This document shows, piece after piece, positions 57,490 to 64,000 of a stretch of DNA of 64,000 nucleotides. The stretch is from NCBI RefSeq assembly GCF_000173415.1, contig NZ_ABXW01000062.1:1-64000 (forward strand), in the 5' to 3' direction. Origin of the DNA: Providencia alcalifaciens DSM 30120 (GTDB lineage Bacteria > Pseudomonadota > Gammaproteobacteria > Enterobacterales > Enterobacteriaceae). The notes under the pieces were generated by a model. It searched no databases. It saw only the letters and a program-made list of their open reading frames with translations, and was not told the DNA's origin. Every line of letters starts with the position of its first letter. Positions within the stretch are counted from its first letter, which is position 1. Made by a program: the position numbers and the translations under genes.

Positions 57490-58158
57490 ATGAGAATGTT
57501 ATTGGTTGAGGACCATGATGAATTGTCATTGTGGTTACAGAAAGCCCTAGCAGCATCTGGCTTTGCTGTGGATATTGCGAGTGATGGTTATATTGCGGAT
57601 CAGCTATTACAGACTGAAAATTATTCGTTAGTCGTATTAGATGTTTCATTACCAAGAATGAATGGCTTAGACGTGTTAGCTCAGATGCGTAAGCGTCACC
57701 AAGAAACACCGGTGCTGCTACTGACAGCGAATTCTGATGTTGCTGATCGTGTAAAAGGGCTGAATGCGGGGGCGGATGATTATCTTACCAAACCTTTTGA
57801 TATTGCTGAGTTAGAAGCCAGAATTCGTGCGTTATTACGCCGTAGCCATGGAAATATTAATGAATCCCAATGTTTTGGTGATCTTTGTTTTCATGAAGAA
57901 GGTTACTTTTCACTGAAAATGGAGCCATTAGGCTTAACACCGCGGGAATATGCGGTATTGAACACACTTTTTCATCGCAGAGGGCGACCTGTTTCAAAAA
58001 CACAATTATTTGAGCAGGTATTTTCACTGTCAGATGAAGCCAATTTACAAAGTATTGAGCTCTATGTTCACCGAGTTCGCAAAAAGCTTGCGGGCTCAGA
58101 TGTGAATATCAATACTTTACGCGGATTGGGATACCGATTAGAGCAGTGTAGTGTATGA
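57490..58158 (+). CDS. tctD: TctD response regulator
   Basis: A 222-residue OmpR-type regulator. The receiver domain (~1-115) has the phospho-acceptor Asp51 in VVLDVSLP, acidic pair ED near residues 7-8 and Lys in DDYLTKPFD; the C-terminal winged helix (~125-220) ends IELYVHRVRKKL...TLRGLGYRL. It is expected to activate tctCBA in response to tricarboxylates. The start at 57490 (MRMLLVEDHDE) fits the family; an in-frame ATG five codons upstream (57475) is possible. Its stop overlaps the tctE start (ATGA). Confidence 0.94.
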   Translation: MRMLLVEDHDELSLWLQKALAASGFAVDIASDGYIADQLLQTENYSLVVLDVSLPRMNGLDVLAQMRKRHQETPVLLLTANSDVADRVKGLNAGADDYLTKPFDIAELEARIRALLRRSHGNINESQCFGDLCFHEEGYFSLKMEPLGLTPREYAVLNTLFHRRGRPVSKTQLFEQVFSLSDEANLQSIELYVHRVRKKLAGSDVNINTLRGLGYRLEQCSV

Positions 58159-59591
58159 AATTAGTCTCTCATCCACGCTCTCTCTTTCATCAGTTACTGC
58201 TTTTTTTCGGTATCCCCCTCATTTTATTGGGCAGTTTTTCGGTTTATACCCACTATTACAGTGCTAAGAATGCGGCAAATTTAGCCTATGACCGAACGTT
58301 GCTTGCATCAGCCAGAACGGTTGCGGAACGCTTACAGGTCGTTGATGAACATCTCTCAGTGAATGTTCCCTATGTAGTGCTTGATAGCTTTGAGCTTAAC
58401 AACAATGACCGCCTGTTTTATCAAGTGATCGCTCCTCATGGGGAAACGATCTCGGGCTATGATGATTTACCGCCAATCCCGCCTTATTGGATGCGCTCCC
58501 AACATTACACCGCTCTTGTCTACTTTTACGATGCCGAATATCGGGGTCTACCCATTCGTGTCGCGACATTTTTCCAACCGATCAATGAAGGTGGAATACA
58601 AGGCATGGTGGAGATCCGCGTCGCCGAAACTGTTTATGCGCGGCAAGATTTCGCCAACCAACTGCTTATTTCTGCACTGATGAGCCAAGGTACTGTCGTT
58701 GTTGTGACACTGATATTGGCTTATTTACTCTTACGTAAATTATTAACTCCGCTGAAGAAACTCTCTAATTTGATGTTAGGGCGCGCGGCGAATGATCTCA
58801 CCCCGATTCCTAATGTACTGCCATGGTCTGAGTTATCGCCATTAGTGGATGCACTGAATCGCTATGTGGAACGGTTAAAGCGGATGTTAAAACGCCAAGA
58901 ACGCTTTAGTGCGGATGCATCTCATCAATTAAAAACCCCATTAACGGTATTAAAAACCCAAGTTTCTGTGGCCCTTAATAGTGAGGATGAACACCAAAAG
59001 CAGCAAAGCTTGCAAGCCATTAACAAAACATTAGATAACACCATCGTTTTGACTGATCGGCTTTTGCAACTTTCTCGTTTGAAAGAGCATGAAAAAGAGG
59101 CTATTAGGCTCTATCGTGCCGTTAATTTGGTCGATATTGTCCAACAAGTCTGCTTTACTCGTTTAGGAAAATCAGAAAGCAAGAAGATTGATTTAGGTTA
59201 TGAAGGATTAGAACATTGCTGGGTTAAAGGCGATGCGATATTACTGGCGGAAATGTGTGCGAACTTGATTGATAATGCGATTAAATATACGCCAGAGAAA
59301 GGGGTGGTAACGGTGCGTATTGTCACCGATGAGACTCAGCAATCGATGGTAACGCTGGAAGTGGAAGATTCGGGACCCGGTATTGAGAATAAATATATTC
59401 ACCGTTCATTAAAAGCTTTCAGGCGCTTAAATAATGCAAAAGGGCTGGAAGGTTCAGGACTAGGCTTGGCTCTTGTGAAAGATATCGCTAGCTACCACGG
59501 TTCCGAATTGCAGTTATTAAAAAGTGACCAGCTTGGCGGCTTGCTAGTGCGTATTACTTTAAAAATGAGTCGGGCACCGAGGAAGACGTGA
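58155..59591 (+). CDS. tctE: TctE sensor histidine kinase
   Basis: A 478-residue membrane kinase. Two transmembrane helices (~15-35 and ~170-192) flank a periplasmic sensor domain, followed by HAMP, a dimerisation domain with the phosphorylated His257 (SADASHQLKTPLT), and an ATPase domain with N box (NLIDNAIKYTPE), G1 (DSGPGI) and G2 (GSGLGLALVK). It probably senses citrate or another tricarboxylate and phosphorylates TctD. Translationally coupled to tctD by a 4-base overlap. Confidence 0.95.
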   Translation: MKLVSHPRSLFHQLLLFFGIPLILLGSFSVYTHYYSAKNAANLAYDRTLLASARTVAERLQVVDEHLSVNVPYVVLDSFELNNNDRLFYQVIAPHGETISGYDDLPPIPPYWMRSQHYTALVYFYDAEYRGLPIRVATFFQPINEGGIQGMVEIRVAETVYARQDFANQLLISALMSQGTVVVVTLILAYLLLRKLLTPLKKLSNLMLGRAANDLTPIPNVLPWSELSPLVDALNRYVERLKRMLKRQERFSADASHQLKTPLTVLKTQVSVALNSEDEHQKQQSLQAINKTLDNTIVLTDRLLQLSRLKEHEKEAIRLYRAVNLVDIVQQVCFTRLGKSESKKIDLGYEGLEHCWVKGDAILLAEMCANLIDNAIKYTPEKGVVTVRIVTDETQQSMVTLEVEDSGPGIENKYIHRSLKAFRRLNNAKGLEGSGLGLALVKDIASYHGSELQLLKSDQLGGLLVRITLKMSRAPRKT

Positions 59592-59633
59592 AAATGCCTT
59601 AAGTCGTTCATCGGGGACAGGGCGATGAAAAAA

Positions 59634-59670
59634 TGCAAATAAACATTGCAAATAAACAATGCAAATAAAC
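59634..59670. repeat. Short tandem repeat, three copies, period 13
   Basis: TGCAAATAAAC occurs at 59634, 59647 and 59660, exactly 13 bases apart, in the noncoding gap after tctE and immediately before the terminator. Likely a slippage product of variable copy number. Confidence 0.85.
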
Positions 59671-59671
59671 A

Positions 59672-59707
59672 AAACCCTATTAATTTTCAGAACTAATAGG
59701 GTTTTTT
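59672..59707. terminator. Bidirectional terminator between tctE and DMT gene
   Basis: An 11-bp perfect stem, AAACCCTATTA / TAATAGGGTTT, with an 11-base loop and T-rich sides, between convergent genes. Confidence 0.88.
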
Positions 59708-59732
59708 AAGGCACTTACTTAATTGATATCAC

Positions 59733-60653
59733 TTACTGACAAGTATCTTCTGCCAACGCCTTTTTCTTACGCGTGAATACTTGAGTAAGCGGTGTACGTA
59801 GCTGTTGGGCTAACATCACACCGAGTAACACGATGCCACCGCCGATGAGGTGATAACTTTTTAGTTCTTCACCTAACGTGAAGACAGCAATAATGGCGGT
59901 AAAAACGGGCGCAAGGTTCATAAAGATAGAGGTTGTATTGGCCCCTAAACGCAGTACACCTTGAATCCACATGGCTGGAGCAAGAATGGATGCCGCAATC
60001 CCAGCGAACAGGACTAACCCGATATTATCGCGGTTAAGACTGACATCGTCTGCCATTAAGAAGTTAGGAATTAATAGCAATACCCCAAAGAACACTTGTA
60101 CATAGAGTGAATCCCAGCTGGAGAGTTGAATCGCCCAGCGTTTGGTTAATACGCCATACAAGGCATAAGCGGCTGACGCGACGATCATCAGTAACTCACC
60201 TTGACCCAACCCATTATCAAGTAATGAACTCGGATGCCCTTGACTGACTAACCAAGCCAGACCAAACAATGATAAAACGGAACCGACAACAATCCCAACT
60301 GTTGGGATCACGCGCAAAACAAAAATACTAATGACGACAGTCAGCAGTGGAATAAATGAGTTCATCACGCCCATAAATGTTGCACTGACCGTGTGCGCGG
60401 CGTAATAAGCCAGACTTTGATACAGCATCATTCCCAAAGCACCTAAAATAGCCAATTGCCACCAATGTTGCTTAACAATTTTGGCATGGCGTAATACCGA
60501 TCGCAGAACAAATGGAGTCATGACTAAAAAGGCCAATGCCCAGCGATAGAATGAGATAGCTGCAGGGTCAATAGCACTTGCGGCTGCTTTATTGACGATA
60601 GCATTGACAGACCATAACAACACCGCGACGAGCGGAAACAGGAAATATTTCAT
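59733..60653 (-). CDS. EamA/DMT-family transporter
   Basis: A 306-residue inner-membrane protein with ten predicted helices in two EamA repeats (the first starts FPLVAVLLWSVNAIVNKAA, the second near GELLMIVASAAYALYGVLTKRW). Such proteins usually export amino acids, purines or drugs. The start at 60653 has GGGAGAA upstream and begins exactly at the first helix; an extension of 13 codons is possible. It is divergent from an AraC-type regulator, the arrangement seen for nimT/nimR-like pairs, so that regulator probably controls it. Substrate unknown. Confidence 0.9.
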   Translation of the reverse strand: MKYFLFPLVAVLLWSVNAIVNKAAASAIDPAAISFYRWALAFLVMTPFVLRSVLRHAKIVKQHWWQLAILGALGMMLYQSLAYYAAHTVSATFMGVMNSFIPLLTVVISIFVLRVIPTVGIVVGSVLSLFGLAWLVSQGHPSSLLDNGLGQGELLMIVASAAYALYGVLTKRWAIQLSSWDSLYVQVFFGVLLLIPNFLMADDVSLNRDNIGLVLFAGIAASILAPAMWIQGVLRLGANTTSIFMNLAPVFTAIIAVFTLGEELKSYHLIGGGIVLLGVMLAQQLRTPLTQVFTRKKKALAEDTCQ

Positions 60654-60752
60654 TAACAACGTTCTCCCTAAATCAGTCAGAGGAGTATACATCTGTCCGA
60701 AATATTATATATACTGATATTCAGACAATCGATAACGTTTTTCAGACAGCCG

Positions 60753-61550
60753 ATGAATAATTTAAAGAATGATGTACTGCAAATTAATGAATGCAATATT
60801 ATTGAGCCTGAATTCATTGCGTTGCGCCATGAGCAGATTAACCAACAAACTGAGTACAAATCCCACTCCCATACATTTGGTCAGTTACTGTATGTGGTCT
60901 GCGGAATTATGGAAATGGAAGTTGAAGGGAAGCATTATATGGCGCCCCCAGAATTTTGCATCTGGATCCCTGCGAATACTCAGCATGCGAGCTTTAATAA
61001 ACAGAGCGTAAAGTTTCGTATCATTGATTTTGCTAAAGCCTATACCCCTAGGCTCGCCAATAAGGCGTGTGTTGTCCGATTAAGCCCGATTTTTCACACA
61101 ATCATGACAGATATGTATCAACGGGGAATTGTACAACCTGAAACAGCACAAGATATTCGTTTGGGGGAGGTTCTGATAGACCAATTTGCGATTTCGCCAT
61201 GCCAAGATACCTACTTACCGACCAGTAAAGATAAATTTCTGGCTCCTATTTTAAACGAATTGCAACAAGATCCTGCGGATAACACAACGCTAGCACAGTG
61301 GGCTAAACGGTTTTATACCTCGGAGCGCACATTATCTCGTCGTTGTCAGCAAGAGTTAGGCATGTCATTCAGCGAGTGGCGTCAGCGACTACGTTACTTA
61401 CATGCAGTTGCTGGATTGGACAAAGGCAAGAGTGTGCATGAAGTGGCGCTCGATGTAGGGTATAGCTCCGCATCCGCATTTATCGCCATGTTCCAGCAAA
61501 TTTCAGGGGTCACTCCTGACCGGTTTCGGATGAAAGAGCTGGCCCCATAG
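60753..61550 (+). CDS. AraC-family transcriptional regulator
   Basis: A 265-residue regulator with an N-terminal cupin-like sensing domain (SHSHTFGQLLYVVCGIMEMEV, IWIPANTQHAS) and a C-terminal double helix-turn-helix (~165-260, with TLAQWAKRFYTSERTLSRRCQQELGMS and VHEVALDVGYSSASAFIAMFQQISGVTPDRFR). The cupin-AraC layout next to a divergent DMT exporter resembles NimR/NimT of E. coli. It most likely controls the transporter from the 100-base gap between them. Inducer unknown. Confidence 0.92.
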   Translation: MNNLKNDVLQINECNIIEPEFIALRHEQINQQTEYKSHSHTFGQLLYVVCGIMEMEVEGKHYMAPPEFCIWIPANTQHASFNKQSVKFRIIDFAKAYTPRLANKACVVRLSPIFHTIMTDMYQRGIVQPETAQDIRLGEVLIDQFAISPCQDTYLPTSKDKFLAPILNELQQDPADNTTLAQWAKRFYTSERTLSRRCQQELGMSFSEWRQRLRYLHAVAGLDKGKSVHEVALDVGYSSASAFIAMFQQISGVTPDRFRMKELAP

Positions 61551-61561
61551 CTGCGGAAAAA

Positions 61562-62425
61562 TCAATATACATAATCGTATTTGATATTAGCGTGGTAGTT
61601 GTACACGCTATCTTTCCCTCCGTGCTCATCTTTAATTAACGTAGTTATAGTTTGTTCTGCATCAGTGCATCTTCCGAACTTATTCCAGCTTTTACAGGTC
61701 GTCACAGTTGTTTCGGTGGTAAAAAATTCTTCAATGGTTTTTTTGGTTAACGGTCTGTCATCATCACCATAGGTAAACTCTTCGACGGTTGAATCAGATT
61801 GCATGCGAATTAAGCGATTTTTCGTATCATAATAGAAGGTTGTTTTCACACTATCATTTTCGAGCGTACTGACTCGGTTGGATTCAGATAATCGTCCTTT
61901 ATCATCAGTTAAAAAACGTGTTACTGCTCTTGTTAACATGCGCTCTTTGTCGAGAGTCGTCGTATAAGAAGAGTCTTTGGCTTCGGTTATTTTCCCATTC
62001 TGGTCAGTGAAAAACTTCCCATTCATTTTTTGCTGTAAAATGGTTTTTTCAACATTATCTTGATTAATAACAGACAGCTTAAATGCGGACTTGTAGTCCC
62101 AACCGTTACCATTTTTTTTCATGTTCATATCAATGGATTTGACGGATACACTGTCGTGGATGCTGAATTTGACAACTTCATGACCAGTTAGCTCGATTAA
62201 GGCTCCACAATCATCAAACTTCGTTTGAACCGTGTTGTTGATGTAATCGTCTTGGCTGGTGGTAAGTACATTCATCTCTTTTAATGAGTCATTAAAAGGG
62301 CGTTCTTGGGCAAAGACAAAATTATTGAAGTTATTGGTGGCGATGGTGTCCGCCGAGCAGTTTTGCTCGCCAGCATAGGCATAAAACGAGCACATTAGGG
62401 GTAGCGATAATAATACTTTTTTCAC
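61562..62425 (-). CDS. YnfC-like secreted protein
   Basis: A 287-residue predicted periplasmic protein with signal peptide VKKVLLSLPLMCSFYAYA-GEQ. The C-terminal half (GRLSESNRV, YDTKNRLIRM, FTYGDDDRPLTKKT, TCKSWNKFGRCTDAEQ, final NIKYDYVY) resembles the YnfC/UPF0257 lipoproteins, which contain YD-repeat-like strands, but there is no lipobox cysteine at the signal cleavage site. The GTG at 62425 is chosen because it opens the signal peptide and has AAAGG ten bases upstream; a longer ATG frame (62500) adds a basic stretch. Function unknown. Confidence 0.65.
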   Translation of the reverse strand: MKKVLLSLPLMCSFYAYAGEQNCSADTIATNNFNNFVFAQERPFNDSLKEMNVLTTSQDDYINNTVQTKFDDCGALIELTGHEVVKFSIHDSVSVKSIDMNMKKNGNGWDYKSAFKLSVINQDNVEKTILQQKMNGKFFTDQNGKITEAKDSSYTTTLDKERMLTRAVTRFLTDDKGRLSESNRVSTLENDSVKTTFYYDTKNRLIRMQSDSTVEEFTYGDDDRPLTKKTIEEFFTTETTVTTCKSWNKFGRCTDAEQTITTLIKDEHGGKDSVYNYHANIKYDYVY

Positions 62426-62698
62426 AATCAATATGCCTTTCAAAATAAATGCCTTCCTGAAAAATGAATAACGTTTAATGTAGTGCTGCTGATTAAACAT
62501 GAAATCTATTAGATTAGGTAGTCAGACTCGTCTGTAACGTTGTTAAATCAAAGAGAAAATTTAAATAATGCTACCTGCGAGACTCTGGATTTCATGTTAA
62601 AACGCATTATCATGTAAATGATTCAGCACATCGACGATTTGGAGTATAGTGTGGCTGCCAAATCGGGCATGACTAAACATTTTATTGGGACGAATTTC

Positions 62699-63823
62699 GT
62701 GAAAATTTTGGTTGATGAAAACATGCCATATGCTCAAGCCTTATTTAGTGAGCTAGGCGAAGTTAAAGCAGTGCCAGGGCGTCCAGTGCCAGAACAAGAA
62801 CTTAACGATGCAGATGCATTGATGGTGCGCTCAATTACCAAAGTGAATAAATCCTTGCTGAGCAATACGCCAGTAAAATTCGTCGGCACGGCAACTGCAG
62901 GGTTTGACCATGTGGATACCCAGTGGCTTGCAGAAGCCAATATTGGATTTTCCTCTGCGCCGGGATGTAATGCGATTGCCGTCGTTGAGTATGTTTTTTC
63001 AGCACTCTTGATGCTAGCGGAACGCGATAATTTTGATTTACGCGATAAAACCGTAGGAATTATCGGTGTGGGAAATGTGGGTGGACGTCTGTATAAACGC
63101 TTGCAAGCGTGGGGAGTCAAAACGGTATTGTGTGATCCGCCTCGTGCAGACAATGGTGACCAAGAAGCCTTTGTCTCATTCGATACCGTTTTAGAGCAGG
63201 CAGATATCTTAACCTTCCATACGCCGCTTAATATGAATGGAAAGTATTCAACATTCCATTTGATGGGCGCTTCTCAACTCGCCAATTTACGTGATGGCAC
63301 TATTTTAGTGAATGCCAGCCGTGGCGAAGTAGTGGATAACCAAGCGTTATTACACTTACTTAAGCAAGGTAAACCATTGAGTGTAGTATTGGATGTTTGG
63401 GAGCCTGAGCCAGATTTAGATACTGAATTATTAGCGTATGTGGATATCGGTACACCACATATTGCGGGCTATACCTTAGAAGGTAAAGCGCGTGGAACAA
63501 CGCAAGTGTTTGAAGCCTATTGTGAATTTTTGGGTAAACCTACCCACATTTCACTCGCATCATTGTTACCGAAGCCAGATATCGATTGCATTAATTTCAA
63601 TGGTAAATTAACGCAAAGCCAACTCAAAAGATTAGTTCATCTCGTGTATGATGTGCGTCGTGATGATTCATCACTGCGCGCAGTCGCAGGTATTCCCGGT
63701 GAATTCGATAAATTACGCAAACATTACCAAGAGCGTCGCGAATGGTCATCGCTTACCGTTCAGTGTGATAGCGAACAAACAGCGCAATTGCTGAATGAGT
63801 TAGGCTTTAACGCAAAAATTTAA
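62699..63823 (+). CDS. pdxB: Erythronate-4-phosphate dehydrogenase PdxB
   Basis: A 374-residue D-2-hydroxyacid dehydrogenase (E. coli: 378) in pyridoxal phosphate synthesis, oxidising 4-phosphoerythronate. The NAD-binding motif is [15 protein letters not shown]; catalytic Arg, Glu and His fall in [18 protein letters not shown] and GTPHIAGYT, and the C-terminal ~90 residues are the PdxB-specific dimerisation domain. The GTG at 62699 matches the E. coli N-terminus; the frame is open 27 codons further upstream. Usually followed by usg, as here. Confidence 0.96.
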   Translation: MKILVDENMPYAQALFSELGEVKAVPGRPVPEQELNDADALMVRSITKVNKSLLSNTPVKFVGTATAGFDHVDTQWLAEANIGFSSAPGCNAIAVVEYVFSALLMLAERDNFDLRDKTVGIIGVGNVGGRLYKRLQAWGVKTVLCDPPRADNGDQEAFVSFDTVLEQADILTFHTPLNMNGKYSTFHLMGASQLANLRDGTILVNASRGEVVDNQALLHLLKQGKPLSVVLDVWEPEPDLDTELLAYVDIGTPHIAGYTLEGKARGTTQVFEAYCEFLGKPTHISLASLLPKPDIDCINFNGKLTQSQLKRLVHLVYDVRRDDSSLRAVAGIPGEFDKLRKHYQERREWSSLTVQCDSEQTAQLLNELGFNAKI

Positions 63824-63894
63824 TCACAATTTTTTAGGTGAAATGAGTGGCTTATTGGCGCTTGTTTCACTTTGATTTTTTTAGAGGAAAAACC

Positions 63895-64000
63895 ATGACA
63901 GAAGGTTGGAATATCGCATTACTTGGGGCAACAGGTGCAGTGGGTGAAGGCATTCTTTCCCTACTTCAAGAAAGAGAGTTTCCCGTTGGTGAGCTTTATT
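63895..64000 (+). CDS. usg: Usg, aspartate-semialdehyde dehydrogenase-like protein (partial)
   Basis: The first 35 residues are present ([20 protein letters not shown]...), with the Rossmann GATGAVG motif, before the window ends. Sequence and position after pdxB match E. coli usg, a paralogue of Asd without known catalytic function. An AGAGGAAA ribosome site precedes the ATG. Confidence 0.93.
   Translation, partial: MTEGWNIALLGATGAVGEGILSLLQEREFPVGELY

Noticed and set aside
1-64000. CRISPR array, prophage or intact insertion sequence
   Set aside because: No regularly spaced short repeats, transposase, integrase or phage structural genes were found; the only large repeats are within or derived from cdiA.

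Overview
This window looks like a chromosome segment of an enterobacterium of the Morganellaceae, most likely Providencia. The grounds are the roughly 40% G+C composition, an MrpJ-type regulator, and a core gene order (argW-mlaA-fadL-yfcZ-fadIJ-sixA-smrB ... prmB-aroC-yfcA-epmC-yfcL ... mnmC-fabB ... pdxB-usg) that parallels the E. coli fadL-to-pdxB region. The genus is inferred from gene content and protein similarity recalled from memory; no search was run.

Layout. (1) 1-12 kb is accessory: a tRNA-Val, about 1.4 kb of AT-rich DNA without a convincing gene, a lone MrpJ-like HTH regulator, a CvrA-type K+/H+ antiporter, and a divergent cluster. That cluster holds a MetN/MetI/MetQ-like ABC importer, a flavin monooxygenase and a fused two-domain CMD (alkylhydroperoxidase-like) protein, followed by a cyclase-family hydrolase and an ArsB/SLC13-type permease. 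(2) 12.3-26.9 kb is a contact-dependent inhibition locus: cdiB, a 3904-codon cdiA ending in a deaminase-like toxin domain, an overlapping AT-rich immunity gene, a SymE-like gene on the other strand and a displaced duplicate of a cdiA segment. It abuts the 3' end of tRNA-Arg(CCT) (argW). (3) 27-35.7 kb is core: mlaA, a 31-codon membrane peptide gene, fadL, yfcZ, fadIJ, sixA, smrB, with recognisable FadR sites at fadL and fadI. (4) 35.8-43.2 kb is a histidine utilization block (hutI-hutC, hutU-hutH-hutT) placed between smrB and prmB, with a TGTATATACA palindrome upstream of each unit. (5) 43.3-51.3 kb is core: prmB, aroC, yfcA, epmC, yfcL, a GNAT gene, mnmC, fabB (with FadR-like and FabR-like sites). 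(6) 51.4-62.5 kb is accessory: a LysR/DMT-transporter pair apparently fused by deletion, two unfamiliar membrane proteins, tctCBA with tctDE, a DMT exporter with its divergent AraC regulator, and a YnfC-like secreted protein. (7) pdxB and the start of usg close the window.

How the genes work together. FadL imports long-chain fatty acids and FadI/FadJ degrade them; FadR-like boxes occur at fadL, fadI and fabB, so uptake, degradation and unsaturated fatty acid synthesis appear coordinated. HutT, HutH, HutU and HutI take histidine to formiminoglutamate under HutC, but no hutG is present here. TctDE probably senses a tricarboxylate and activates the divergent TctCBA importer. CdiB exports CdiA; CdiI protects the producer from the C-terminal toxin. 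The features most worth follow-up are the deaminase toxin with its immunity gene, the exact 146-residue super-repeat in CdiA, the SymE/orphan-cdiA scar beside argW, the CMD fusion cluster, the unannotated 31-codon gene, and the deletion-fused LysR/DMT pair.
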